64,000 nt of DNA from NCBI GenBank assembly GCA_021234155.1, contig JAJEKV010000010.1, forward strand, positions 21,850,833 to 21,914,832. Direction: 5' to 3'. Shown here in pieces: positions 25,092-37,739 of the stretch (position 1 is its first letter; each line of letters starts with the position of its first letter). Made by a program: the position numbers and the translations under genes. The stretch is from Isoetes taiwanensis. Lineage: Eukaryota > Streptophyta > Lycopodiopsida > Isoetales > Isoetaceae. The notes beneath the pieces were generated by a model, which saw nothing but the letters and a program-made list of their open reading frames with translations, was not told the origin of the DNA and made no database searches.

Positions 25092-27107
25092 CAGGGATAG
25101 GTTTTGTACGTACGAAATTATTTTTTCAGACGTATAAAGTCCAAAAATACATATTTTTAGTTTTTAACCTACCGGCCAGGAAAAAAAATTTCGCGTAAGT
25201 TTAAACCTTCGGTTACGCTGAAAATTTTAAAAAAATCGCGTAAGCAAAACTTAAAAAAAATTGGTTACAGACGCTGAAAAAAAAACCAATTTCATTTTTT
25301 TTTTTTTTCAGACGCTGAACTCAAGATTTTGCTTACGCGAAAATTCAAAAAAAAAATAATAATAATAATTTTTTTTTTCGATTTTTTTTTTTCGAATTTT
25401 TTTTTTTCGTCAACCGTAACTTATTTTCAAACACGCTTGGGCGAGGCAAATGATCCTCGCCTGGTGTGCCACATTGAATTGTGACATCCTAAATAGCTGT
25501 TGTTACCCAGTCCATGATGTTTTAAAAGGCAACTTCCCGATCAGAAGATGTACCTTTGAATCATTATGCAGTCAAAGTTCCACTTGGAACAATGAGTATC
25601 TGTGATATGTATGTGGAGTATCCATCCAAGCTTTGATTTAAAAGAACTTCATGCTGATAATAAACTAGAACAAACATTTCTTCTAAAGCTCAAATGGAAA
25701 TGTTAGCATTTAATTCTTGGAGCTTCAGGAAATAGCTGTGTCTTTAAAACATCCTCTCAAACCGGGATTGAAATGCAATGCAACAAGTAGCAAACCAAAT
25801 ATATATCGGATTAGTCATTTACGACTGAATTGGATTTGAAGATCTTTGCTTCACAGATTTCCATATATCCGAATGAACCATACTGCTTTGACTTCAGAAG
25901 GCATCTCCTTATGCTGGGAGCAGCAAATAGGATGGATAGGCTGTAGCACAAGCTTCGGTTACTTCAAGGTAAATTCCGAAATTGGATCTTAGATCACTTG
26001 TTGGCACCAGTGAATCATGTATCTTGTTTGCAAGAAGCCGAAAACAAGAACCGCCACCCTATTTGTAGCCCTGGCGGCCTTTAAAACCGGCAGAATATGC
26101 ACGTTAGGGTTTCCAGAACCCTTAAGACGAAATTACCATGGTCAAATATCCTCTTGGAAGACTTCTTGTCAATATTGAGATTTCGAATAAATTTTGGAGA
26201 CCCCTTTTGCCTTGAAAAAAAGCCACCTTTAAGTGTAAATCTATTGTTGCAGATTCTTGGTCAGACAATAACCATCCAAAGGGTTTTTGCCCTTGACATT
26301 AGCATTAATGGTAGCAACTTGCCATTTATTCTCAAATGTCCTGGGCTCATAAAGAAGGTACTTTGTTGAATTTTTTGTATACATAAGACTTCTGCTCAAA
26401 TGCATATGCCAGTTCACCTCACTAATTTTTATCTGCATCAGAAGAATGTGAAAGGCCCCAGCTCACACAATGCTCAAACAGTTAATACATCTGTTTTTTC
26501 ATATTTTTCCAATCTTGCAAGGTATACCCATTGCCCTTGCTTCCATTTAAGTTGCTAGTGGTATACAACCAATATTATATAATGTTTACCATCTCAGAGC
26601 TCACACTCAAGAAGCAAGCTTTAATCAATAATAATAAAGAAAAAATGCGAAAATTCAAAAAAAATTCGAATTTTTTCGATTTTTTTTTTTTTTTTGCATC
26701 GAAATCTGTTATTTAAACTTTTACGCTTTGGTGATGATCCTCGCTTTGGGTGTGCCACATTGAATTGTGCCATGCCGAGGGTGGGTGTCATTGCTTACGC
26801 GAAAATTCAAAATTTTTATTTATTTATTTATTTTTATTTTTTAATTTTCTCGTAAGCGAAACCTTCAGTTTTGCTTACGCTGGCCCCGTTTTTTGCCAGC
26901 GGCCCGAAATCAAGGTTTAAACACGCCGAAAATATAATTTTATTTTATTTTAAGTTTCGCGTAAAGTTTAAACCAAACGCCAAAAAATTTCCGACGCCGG
27001 AATTTTTTTTTGCCGTATTTTTGACGTATTATACTTCAATTTAGTGTCGTATTATTCGAATAATACGTATTGAGTATAAAACATATACAATATTGAACCT
27101 ATCCCTG
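25092..27107. mobile_element. Non-autonomous hAT-like element, D1 copy a (2,016 bp)
   Basis: Terminal inverted repeat CAGGGATAGGTT at both ends, with the 8-bp flanks CATTCGTG (25084-25091) and CATTGGTG (27108-27115). No transposase. The clustered GCTTACGC/GCGTAAGC palindromes seen in copy b are partly damaged here. Confidence 0.8.
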
Positions 27108-27627
27108 CATTGGTGCATTCCATGTTTTGAATTGACATTTTTTACTATACTAGGATCTCATGATTTATGTAATAATGCAAGTTGATTCAGAAAATCAAGG
27201 CGAGTCAGTGTTCAAATGATGATTCCAACTGGGAATGCAGAACGTGGGAGCTGAGGATAGTCCAAATAATGCCTGGCAAATGGTGTATTGGTGCAAGAAC
27301 TTTAAGGTACATAAATTGAGTCTTGATTATAAGGAAATACTTTTATTGAAACATGGATAGTTGCCTTTCTATGCCACTCGGCTTTTTACCTTACATGACC
27401 ACTTGGCTTAAGCTCATGGGTTCAGATATGACATCAACATCCCTATACAAGTTATGGCCAACTGGTGGTGTTGACTGATGAAAAACAAAGAAGGCTGAAG
27501 AACGTTAGGGAAGCATCAAATATGCTCACAAGAACATTTACAAGAAAGAATTAAGGGCCTCAAGAGGTATTTCTTTCTTTCTTCTGCATTTTTATTATTT
27601 TCACGTTTTGGCAAATTTTGTACTTGC

Positions 27628-27701
27628 AGTTGGAAAGCGGTCGATGAGACTCCATGCCAGTGGTTTGGCGTTGGTTGCTTTAATGATAAACTTATTAGTC
27701 T
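27628..27701 (+). pseudogene. Truncated LRR receptor kinase exon (LRRNT), copy a
   Basis: Encodes WKAVDETPCQWFGVGC and FNDKLISL up to a GTAAGT donor. The first half of the exon, present at 52,568, is missing because the duplication breakpoint cuts through it. Confidence 0.75.
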
Positions 27702-27963
27702 GTAAGTAGTCGAACCTATCATGCCTTTTGCATTCTACTAGGATCTTTAAGGTAAGACAATTTCACCCGTTTATATTACCAGCAAATTAGAATGCAGTAA
27801 CCAGCATCAGCCATATGCTAAGGAGGGCTGTCATCATCATGCATCGGCTGCCTTGAATCAGATAGCTGGTAGCTTCTCCCTGTTACATTGCTTTCTGTAG
27901 CTTATAGCTATCCCCTAGTTATTCATTGAGTCATTCTCTTCAAACTTGGCCACATTCTTATAG

Positions 27964-28326
27964 GGAGAGAATGCACTTCGTGATGTTTACTCTAAGGATG
28001 GTCACTTAAGCTACTATATTGTGAGGCCTGGTGGATTGAACAATAAGGAAGGTGGCCAAGACAAAAAATCATTGCTGAAAAAGGTTAGTTTTCTATGATC
28101 AGTTTGCACTTACTAGATAACTAAGATCCATTTTATTTTTGTCGGGAATAAAGGAACGGGATCCATAAGTCGCCGTGGATGTCGTTGTGATGTCGCCGAT
28201 GTTGTTGTTGCCTCTCGTGGATGGACTTTGTACTCGAATGTGACATTTGAAATTTATTGTGATATCCAACAACCACCTTTAAATGGCCTAAAAGATATTT
28301 TGTCATTAGACCCTGACAACAATTAG
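27964..28326 (+). pseudogene. Last exons of an atypical SDR / NAD(P)-binding protein, copy a
   Basis: Same gene fragment as at 52,964-53,326. Here small insertions further damage it: GGCCAAGACAAAAAATC in place of GGCCAGTACAAAATC, and CGCCGTGGATG in place of CGTCGTGATG. The recognisable part is LSYYIVRPGGLNNKEGG, typical of NmrA-like/atypical SDR proteins. Confidence 0.65.
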
Positions 28327-28664
28327 AATGAAATGGTGAAGTCTATGGAAAAGGTGTTCCTTAACAGTGGTAAGCTTTTACAACGACCTGCACCTTTTAC
28401 CATAGAGCTAGCGTTCCACCACAACACACACAGTTGTTTATTGTTGCGTGGAAATGATGTTCTGCATCATTTTTATTTACCTTGGTTTCTTCAAAGTCCT
28501 ACTACAGCAAAGATTTTTATGAGATATGTTTTTTTCACATTCTATTGCTTGTTGAGCAAGAATTTATATATATGGAGTTTGAACTTGTAATAGTGTTGCA
28601 TGGATGTTTCTTCATTTCTCCATGTTAGGTGGAAGATTTTCCCATTTTCTTTCTGCTTTAGTTA

Positions 28665-29040
28665 GGGCCCGAAGGGCCCAAAATTTTTTTTAATATACCA
28701 ATCAACACACAACGACCATTAACATTATTAACATAAACCATTGCATTTAACACATTTAAATTAAAATCCCCCTTAAACCCCCTTTGGTTTGGGTGCATAT
28801 TCACACGGGGGGTGACGTAGGGCAGCGAGAGCCCTCGTAATTGTATTTTGCACGTACAAAATCAACACCATATAGTATTTCGCTTGAAATCTTATAGTAT
28901 TTTGTGAATCTTGTTATACAGTATAGCAAATCTTGTACTTGCATACCCCACAAACGAGGAACTTTACGTACGGTGTAGATTAAGGAATAAGGGGTGAATA
29001 TGCCTATCCAACAGCTCTCGTTGCCCGGAGTCACCCCCCG
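28665..29040. mobile_element. Foldback element, truncated at the right terminal repeat
   Basis: Starts with the palindrome GGGCCCGAAGGGCCC after TTA and carries the left terminal repeat (AATCCCCCTTAAACCCCC, TTTGGGTGCATATTCACACG) and the interior. It stops at GTCACCCCCCG, where the direct repeat R1 begins. The outer 140 bases of the right terminal repeat are absent. Confidence 0.8.
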
Positions 29041-29042
29041 TC

Positions 29043-30524
29043 ATGCAGGTATTGAGTTTGGTTATTTGGCTAGCTAAATATCAGGGTTCTAGTTAGTGGA
29101 AATAGACCTTAACCAAGGGATCTAGCCGAAAGCATGAGTTAAGGATATACTGAAACATGGTTATGCTTTTTAGCAATTTGTGTGGATTAACATTGTTAAA
29201 ACAGACCTATTTTGTAAGAAAGGAAAACTGGTGCTGATAAAATGGTCCCAGCAACTATCTGGATAATGATTTCTGAGTATGGGTAAATGTTACTCAGCCA
29301 TAAGTAATTTGACTCCTTTTAAAATGGAATATGCTTTTTAATCTAGCAATGTTGTATTGTTGTATGCGTGAAAATACTTTTCCGAAGTTTTCTTCCTTAT
29401 TGACTTCTACTAATACAAGGGCAAAAAGTGTATAATGGGTGAAGGGCGAAGAGCCATGAACCACCCAAAGTACCTTTTGGCCCTTGTGCCCTTACCAGGT
29501 CTACTGCTAACATGTACTTGCTTGGCTGCAGGTACGTGGTGGTTCATCTTTCATTATTCCCTTTTTGTTGTTATGTATGGTGTTGGCACAATAGGATGGA
29601 ATGAGCTTTTACTTGCTGTTTTGTACTGAAGACAAGTGGTAGTTATCCAAAGTGGAGCAACAACATGGTTTGCTTTTAAAGCAGTAGTTGAAATAAGACT
29701 GTAAGCAAGGTTTTGCCTTAAAATTTAAATAGTAGATGGAAGTATAGTATATCAAACTTAGTTTGGTGAAGTTGGAAACTCTTTCTACAAATGTTGTCTA
29801 CATTACTAGTTGAAAAACTATGAAGTTTACAGGTATGTAATTGGATATAGTTACATTTTGATATGGATACACTTGATATTTCTCAGGACACATTTTGTAA
29901 GACCAGGATAAGTTCTGGCTGAATGATTTAAGTATGACTATACTTTGACTAAGTTTTAAAATCTGAAAATGTAATAAATATATAATGATCCCCACGCATA
30001 ATCGTTTGGTCACCTTTGAATTTAATAAAGGCCTAAAAGAAATTCTGGTTCTGGTTAACAGAAGGCTATTATGTCAGCTGTCTAATAATACATCCTAAGT
30101 TAGTGATATCATACTAGCATGATGTTGAAAAGACCATTAATATTGGCTGATATTATGAGCTTGTCTTATGAAGATTAAGTGTCCAATAGAGTGCTCTACC
30201 ATGTAGTAATGAGATACAAATAATGAAGTATACCCAGATCAGGGTTGAACTGCACATTAATCGAAATTATGGTCAAAGTTTGGCATGCTTAGAAATATAA
30301 TAGAGCATGCATTAGAAAATGAGGCACATATGGAACCAAAGGTCATATTCCCAAAGTCATTTAAGGCCTAATTTGGCTTTCAATTTTAAAATACTAAAGT
30401 TAGATAACTTTGTCACCACAGATTGGATGTCCTGTCTTTGATGAGCCTCAGTCATTGCACGGTTTGATAAGGCTACCAAAGGATTGACTGAGGTAGTCGT
30501 AAGGGCTAGTGCTGTTGCCTAGAC
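29043..30524. repeat. Direct repeat R, copy 1 (1,482 bp)
   Basis: From ATGCAGGTATTGAG to GTTGCCTAGAC. Almost identical to 37,740-39,221 and 54,043-55,515 and to the truncated copy at 62,735-64,000. It holds one open frame of 64-89 codons, depending on the copy (MGEGRRAMNHPKYLLALVPL...), with no known relatives. The end has an exon-like stretch (GCPVFDEPQSLHGLIRLPKD) after CACCACAG. I assign no function. Confidence 0.9.
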
Positions 30525-33236
30525 TAGCTTGGTCAGGTTTTTTTTTTTTTTTTTATGTTATGTACACGAACATGGGTAACATGGGTGTTAAAAATTGCTG
30601 ATCAAGTTGTGCCTGGAATAAGCTTGTGCCTTGTGCCTGCATAAAGGCAAACCCAACCTATTGTAGAGCATTATGTGCTAAGAAACATAAAACATGCAGG
30701 TGACTTGAATACATGCAAAAGGAAAACCTCATTTATTGGGAAAGATTCACAAGTGCATAATATGCAAAAACTGGATGTGCCCTACTAACATATCCTACTG
30801 AAAATAAACCCATTTGATATGGTCCTATTTTAGAATTAAGGACCTAGTAGCATCTTTATACCTCACTAGTACCAGGGTGCGCTGCTTCTTGCATAAATAT
30901 GGTTTTATTTTTGAAATTGAACTTAAGTCCTTGCTTTTGCAAATGTGTTGCCTTTTGTAGCATTCGAATAATTAGTTGTTTCTTCTATATGTTCTAGAAA
31001 CCTTCACTTTGAGTTGTGTAGATGTAGGGGGTGGACAATAAACTAATAATGTTTAACCTTAGAAAGTGCATAGATTTGGGGTAGTTTCATTTTGTTTATA
31101 TTGATCTATCTTGGCATTGGACATTGGACTTGATACTAAATAGGGGCATTAATGTATGTTGTGTGTTGGACAATCGACTTGTACTAAAAGAGGGGCATTA
31201 ATATATGTTGTATATTGACTTGGTCTTGAAGTGGACGTACACAATATGAAAATTGTATATGTGTCAAATTTTTATAACCTTACTAATCTAATCAAATGGA
31301 AAACCAAAATCAAAATTCTGAGTAATTGCGAAGGAAAGTAGAGCTATAGGTTTATGCCTCTTAGTTATTGGATGAATGTATTGAGTAAATATTCTAAGGG
31401 ATTAGTTTGAACGGCTAGGATTATCCTAGCAGATGGACGGCTTGGATCTATTGGGAAGTATTTGACAGAGTTAGGTACCCGAAACGGGGTCTCCAGAACG
31501 GATCCTATTCGAGAGACTTGGTGATTCTGCGGGAAGGGCGATACCGCGAAGGAATCAATTTTCACCTGTTGCACATGAGTCTTAGATATCGTTAAAGGGG
31601 GAGGGGGGGAAGGGTAAAATGGCTTATTGGCTTTGAAATTTTGGCGGGAAGGGAAGTTTTTGAAGGGATAAAAAGAGGGAAAAATGCCATTAACGTCATT
31701 TTTATGTAGCTATGGCGCTTTAGGGATGTCGAAGTTGGCAATGGTGCTCTGGTCGTGGCCCTACTCGCAATGGCGCCCGGGGCGACTACGTTCTAGTGAT
31801 ACCCTAAACTAGTTTCCCTTCTCATATATCATACAGTTCTGAAGTAATATCCTTGGTTCTCAAGCGATCTGTTGTGGGAGCATGGTTTTTATGAAAAATG
31901 TTGTTGCACATCTTCTTGGCGCCAAGGTATTTCCCCATAACAGTTTTATTTGAAGCATATCATCACTTGTTTTTTAGACTCACTTGTTTTTTAGGTTTCG
32001 ATGACCTTGATTGCCATTGATATTCAAAGCTCTGAAATCCAGCCTGTGATAGTTCATCTCCTTGGTACAAATGGAGGTCAGAGATCTTTATCTTAAGAAG
32101 ATGGAAGGAATAGATTCAGCAGTGTGCCAAATAACCGAGAAGCGATACAAGTTTTAAAAATCTGGAGCGCTCCGAAACAAGTTAGCTTATTATGTGAATT
32201 TGTCTACAAAATCCTTAATGATATCCATAATAGTATGCTAGTCTTTAGATTGATATACTATTTTTGATATTTTTAGTAAGCACTTGTTTCAGCATTCATT
32301 TTTTACTTTGTCCTCTATCATTTGTCCTTTGAATCCCTCTGAAGGTCGGTTGTGCTTCTTCTTTAATTCCCATTTTATCTTCTTAATAATCAAAGTGTGA
32401 TGACTGCACGTAGATTTTACTTTTCATTTTGCATTGCTTGGTGAATAGGTATTTCCTGTTAGTTTATAAGTGTATCTGATTTTGCATGTGGTTGTGATTA
32501 ATTGCCACAATGTAGATAGGTTGGTTCTGTCTCAGCAGCGAATATTATCCCCGGGTTAATAAGGATGTAGAGTAAGCAAGTTTTTTAAATGGAGTGAATG
32601 GATAAGATGGTTTTCTGAAATAAGAGCAGGTTCATGTTAAATTTAAGGTTTATAGCCTCAGATCCTTGCTCTTGTTTCGCTTCGTCTTTTAGAATAGGTG
32701 TTGTCGCTGCTTTATCATGCTGCATGTGCTTTGCTATGGTGGCATAGTTTATAGAAGTGGCTTAGTTCCTTGCTAGTCTTTGTTATTTGTCTAGATTAAG
32801 TGTGGATATGCCATAGTTATTTAAAGGTACATATTTTTGTTAACATTGTATTCTATTATGATTGCCTAAATAGACTTTTTTGGGTTTGATTCCCACAAGG
32901 CTTTTTTAAAATAAACTATAGTGATCCTATGCATAGATGTTTCTCATAGTTCTTTTTGTAGTAGTGTTGTAATATTAGTTTTCCACGTATTGTAATATCT
33001 AAAACAACATGTATTAACTGAAGAAAATTCAATGCATACGCGTGGATATGACACGTAATATTTTTTTTATTAGTGTTGTAATATTAGTTTTCCACATATT
33101 GTTAATATATAAAACAACGCCTCTTATTTGAAGAAAAACAACGCCTAGTGTAATATTGGTTTTCCATGTGTTGTAATGTCTAAAACGTCGCGTCTTATAT
33201 TGAGAACAAACAATGTTTAGTTGCACTAGAAACAAC
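30525..33236. other. Non-coding part of block D2
   Basis: Contains a poly-T run near 30,538 and a palindrome CTAGGATTATCCTAG near 31,417. No gene recognised. The same sequence lies at 55,516-58,219. Confidence 0.5.
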
Positions 33237-33249
33237 ATTGAGAAACTAA

Positions 33250-35242
33250 GGAGTACATGAAGCGATGAGGTGATAAGTCTGGTCTGATGGATGGCGCTCG
33301 TAATGATGGCGCTTAGGGCTGCCGGCGTTTTTCCTTGTAACTTGAGCATCTGAACTCCGTTTTCGATGATCTTTAGTTCGTTGGAAAGCTTGTTCCAAGG
33401 GCTCTCCATCAACATCAATTTTGTTTGGGTTTGTTATCAGGTTAGGGGCCGGATTTGGGTTTTTTTTATTTCGGCCACTTATAGTAGGGATGGGGAAGAC
33501 AGATATGGTTCCAGCATCCAAGGCGGCAACAAAACGGCATGAGTCTATCACCAATTTGGTGATACGTGATCCCCCAGTTGCTGAGAGCGCAAAAAGAGGT
33601 AAATAATTCAAATGAAAGTTCTTTGCTTTCGATGCTGGCTACTTCAGTGGTTCTTGAAGAAAGGGATTTTCCTCCACTGCAAGGCGCTGCGAGTAAGGGA
33701 GCAGAAGTTAATGGGAATTTGCTTCCACCAGGTACAAATTCCAGTCCTAATATAGTTCCTCAGCCTCAAGCAAATAATAGTGCTTGGAAATCATCTGATT
33801 CAGTTACAAAAGTTTCATATCAAAGATCTAGCGATTGGCTTTGTAAGAATAGAATAGGGATATATCTAGTGCATCTAGAAAGGCAAGGGTAGCAACTGCC
33901 TTACAGGTATTGTCTGAAGGAAGTAAGGATGAGTTGTCGGCAATCTTGGACACATTAAAAGCCCGACAGATTCAACTTCAACAATAATTGCCTCCAGATG
34001 ATATATTTTACCAGTTCTGACTGTCAAAATGTGGTTCAAGCTTCTGGTATTCCTGTGGTTGAGGTGGACCATCAAGCTCATGTTAAGTGTGCTGAGAACT
34101 TATCTTCTTGTGCAGTTCTTGGGTATTTTACTGGTGGCTATTTAGATTTTTCACGGTTCCGTGTTTGGTTATCTCGGCTTCTGAGACGCCTTCAACTTCC
34201 TCCTTTCCACTCCATCAAGTTGTTGGCAAAAAACTTTGTTCTCATTATGTTTGAAAGTAGTGATGCAGTGGACTCTTTGGTATCAAGAGGGATTGATCCA
34301 CTTGGTGGGGAATATATAATGTACCAAGATATTACTCTCGGCTTTACACACCGGATACGCTTATTGTATTAAAGATGCCTTGCTGGTTCTCGTTACCTAA
34401 TCTTCCTCCTGATCTAAGGGCTCATCAATTTCTAGTTGCAATTGCAGGGACTTGGGGTTCATATATCACACTCCATCATGAATGGTCCAAGGATTTGTGT
34501 TTCTATGCCTGTAGACTCGCCTTTACCAGATTGTGTAGTTGTGAAGAGCGGGCCTTGGTATAAGAAGTTGGATCTTAAGCTTCTGAATGGTCCAGAATTA
34601 GCCCGTTTGTTTCCTGATAAGGAGGCTTTTGCTAGCTTTTGTCGAGGTATTCGTGCATCTCAAGCATCTGTTCAACATTCTTCTCAGGTTCAAGCTCCTA
34701 TTGTTATTTCTTCATCTATTCATGATCAACCTTTGCCACTTGCCTTGCATTCCTCGGCTATGGAAGATGCTCTACACACAGTTCCAATGGTGTCTTCCTT
34801 AGCACCGTCAACTGCAGCTATAGTTCTTACCACTCTCCCCGTTGTTGCTTCTGCTTCTCATGCTTCTGAGGTTGTTATGGCTGATGGTTCTAATCTTCAG
34901 TGTGCTAAAGAGTCATGGAAACAGGTCAACTGGAAGAAGGCGGCGAGGAAGAAGTCGGTTATATCAGCTCACGAGGCTATCCTGCCTTGTTCTATTTAGT
35001 GGCATGATAACTTGATGTCTATTGATGATCATCTCGATGTTGCAGAACATGTTGATTGTGATGAGGTCATTAAACGCCTCAAGGTGGCACAAGGAGTATG
35101 ATTATGTACTGTGTATGGGTGGTTTTGCTTAGTGGACCATCTCGTCCTCTAGGTATTGAGTCCTATGTCACAGGTCTCTTGTATGTATCTTGATATTCCT
35201 TGATAATAGATTGTCGTTCTTCAAAAAAAAAAAAAAAAAAAA
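33250..35242 (+). mobile_element. ORF1-only LINE-like retroposon with poly-A tail, copy a
   Basis: About 2.0 kb bounded by the 13-bp target duplication ATTGAGAAACTAA at 33237-33249 and 35243-35255, and ending in a run of about 20 A. It carries a LINE ORF1-like reading in pieces: 33,490-33,890 (Ser/Thr-rich start), 33,998-34,372 and 34,375-34,563 (DUF4283-like core), and 34,436-34,999 (PLPDCVVVKSGPWYKKLDL and a Ser/Ala/His-rich tail). No reverse transcriptase or endonuclease. Several phase changes here are absent from copy b. Confidence 0.82.
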
Positions 35243-35255
35243 ATTGAGAAACTAA

Positions 35256-36019
35256 AACATAGCCTCCTCAGTGAGCCGTGGGGCTCTATCGTAGGCCGCA
35301 TATTATAGGAACTAAAGGGTCTAAACTAGGAGCATCATCTAAATAATCACTACAACCCCAACATTTGGTCCACAGCTAAAAACAACAATAAAAACACAAT
35401 ACGGGTTGTTTTTTTGAGGATTTGGAAAAAACCTACACGTAGGTATATGGAGGTGTGGTTTTTCAAGGATATGCTGTAGTTTTTTTAGATTTTCTTTATA
35501 AGAATGTGTGGTTTCTTAAGGAGGCATAGTTTCTTTTTTAAGGGTGTGTTGTTTTCTCGGGCTGTATAGTTTTTTGAAGGGATGTTTTTTTTTAAGGTGT
35601 TTTTTAAGGTAGTGTTTTTTTGAGGTGTGGTTTTTTTTATGGTTTTCTAAGAATCCATGTATGACCAAGTTGTCCACATGCCATTAATGCCACAAAATGG
35701 CAGGATACAAGAGCTATATGCATGTTTGACACACTTCACTAGCAGTACATGTGCGTGTGCGTGTGAGAGGGAGGGAGGGAGGGAGGGAGGGAGGGAGAGA
35801 GAGAGGGGGTACTTTGCATTTCTTAAGGCATGAGTTGCTATTTCCAAAGGTCTTCACTACCATTCCACCCAAAAAAACATCTCTTTATCCATCATTTTCT
35901 CCCTTTTCATACACCATTGCCATTTGTCGAGACTAAAGTTCGCAAGACCATTTTTCCTAGTCAAAAGTACAACATTCATCCATCACATATAAAAAACTGC
36001 TAAAATTCCATCCAATTTA
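35256..36019. other. Low-complexity spacer with G-rich microsatellite
   Basis: A degenerate GTGGTTTTTT-rich stretch at 35,400-35,650, then (GGGA)n at 35,767-35,800, which has the G-run spacing of a G-quadruplex. No gene. Confidence 0.6.
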
Positions 36020-37534
36020 GCTCAGCTCAAACATGCCAAGGTGGCTCAAACATGCCATGCAAAACCAACATGCCACCTAGGCTCCAACATGCCAAGGTGG
36101 CTCAAACATGCCACGTGGGCTCCAACATGCCAAGGTGGCTCAAACATGCCAAGCTGGCTCCAACATGCAACCTAGGCTCCAACATGCCAAGGTGACTCAA
36201 ACATGTCACGTGGGCTCTAACATGCCACCTAGGCTCCATCATGCCAAGGTGGCTCAAACATGCCACCTAGGCTCCAACATGGCAAGATGTCTCAAACATG
36301 CCACCTCGACTCCAACATGTCACCTAGCATCAAACATGCCAAGGTGGCTCAAACATGCCAGGCTCCAACATGCCAAGGTGGCTCAAGCATGCCACGTGGG
36401 CTCCACATGCCACCTAGACTCCATCATGCCAAGGTGGCGCAAACATGCCACTTAGGCTCCAACATGCCAAGGTGGCTCAAATATGCCACCTAGGCTCAAA
36501 CATTCCAAGGTAGCTCAAACATGCCACGCTGGCTCCAACATTCCACCTAGGTTCCAACATGCCAAGGTGGTCAAACATGCCACGCCGAGCTCGAACATGC
36601 CACCTAGGCTCAAATATGCCATCGCGGCTCAAAGATGCCACCTTGGCTCCAACATGCCAAGGTGGCTTAAACATGCCACCTAGGCTCAAACATGCCACCT
36701 AGGCTCAAACATGCCAAGATAGCTCAAACATGCCACACCTGCTCCAACATGCCACCTAGGCTCAAACATGCCAAGGTGGCTCAAAGATGCCACGTGGGCT
36801 CCAACATGCCACCTAGGCTCCAAACATGCCAAGATGGCTCAAACATGCCACCTCGGCTCCAACATCCACCTCGGCTCAAACATGCCAAGGTGGATCAAAC
36901 ATGCCACGCAGGCTCCAATGTGCCACCTAGGCTCGAACATGCCAAATGTGGCTCAAACATGCCATGCACGCTCCAAGATGCCACCTTCGCTCCAACATGC
37001 CAAGGTGGCTCAAACATGCCACATGGTCTCCAACATGCCACCTAGCAACATGCCACCTAGGCTCCAACATGCCAAGGTGGCTCAAACATGCCAAACAGAC
37101 TCCAACATGCCATCTAGGCTCCAACATGCCAAGGTGGCTCAAACATGGCATGCAACCTAGGCTCCAACATACCAAGGTGGCTCAAACACGTCACGCGGTT
37201 CCAACATGCCATCTAGGTTCCATCATGCCAAGGTGGCTCAAACATGCCACATAGGCTCCAACATGCCAAGCTGCCTCAAACATGCCATGCGGGCTCCAAC
37301 ATGCCATCTAGGCTCCAACATGCTAAGGTGGCTCAAACATTCCACCTCGGCTCCAACATGCCACCTAGGATCAAACATGCCAAGGTGGCTCAAACATGCC
37401 ACGCAGGCTCCAACATGCCACCTAGGCTCCGACATGCCATGGTGGCTCAAACATGCCATGTGGGCTCCAACATGCCACCTAGGCTCCATCATGCCAAGGT
37501 GGCTCAAAATGCCATCTAGGCTCCAACATGCCAA
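36020..37534. repeat. Minisatellite of 19-bp units, copy a (about 80 units)
   Basis: Tandem units such as GCTCAAACATGCCAAGGTG, GCTCCAACATGCCACCTAG and GCTCAAACATGCCACGTGG. The three types often alternate in a 57-bp (19-codon) higher-order period. Each unit has CATG and most have CCAAGG or CCTAGG. Long stop-free frames on both strands follow from the repeat and are not evidence of genes. Confidence 0.97.
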
Positions 37535-37739
37535 ACTTGGAAGCCCTTGAAATGGAAAAAGCGGGTCCGCGAGAGGCTATGATAACAAACGGGGATTTGA
37601 AGGCAACTCTTGTTACATGAGTAAAAGAGGTGGCTATTATAATAGACGGCAACAAAATTTCTACAGGGGAAACAATGCTAATGAGCAGTATGTCCCCGAA
37701 ACACAAATGGACGATGAAAATCTATCAGATGAAGACGAT
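37535..37739 (+). pseudogene. RG/RGG-rich protein exon fragment, copy a
   Basis: Encodes LEALEMEK, then after a local disruption RGYDNKRGFEGNSCYMSKRG, GYYNRRQQNFYRGNNANEQY and an acidic end (MDDENLSDEDD). It is the same segment as the cargo of the Pack-MULE-like element at 51,165-51,957. It ends at ATGCAG directly before GTATTGAG of repeat R2, which looks like an exon/intron border. The parent gene is not identified; the composition suggests an RNA-binding protein. Confidence 0.65.

Larger units (their letters stand above)
24070..27610. repeat. Segmental duplication block D1, copy a
   Basis: Nearly collinear with 39,908-43,440 from TGGTTTAATTGTATGAATTGG to CACGTTTTGGCAAA. Both copies contain the same LINE fragment and hAT-like element with the same target duplications, so duplication came after both insertions. 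Copy a has many small differences from copy b, concentrated at CAG/CTG words. Confidence 0.92.

Noticed and set aside
36020-37534. CRISPR-like array
   Set aside because: Units are directly contiguous 19-mers without unique spacers, and the genome is plant nuclear.
36108-37550. Many open frames of 60-155 codons on both strands with a repeating 19-residue pattern
   Set aside because: Absence of stops is a property of the 19-bp unit; frames shift between units and there is no start context or codon signal.
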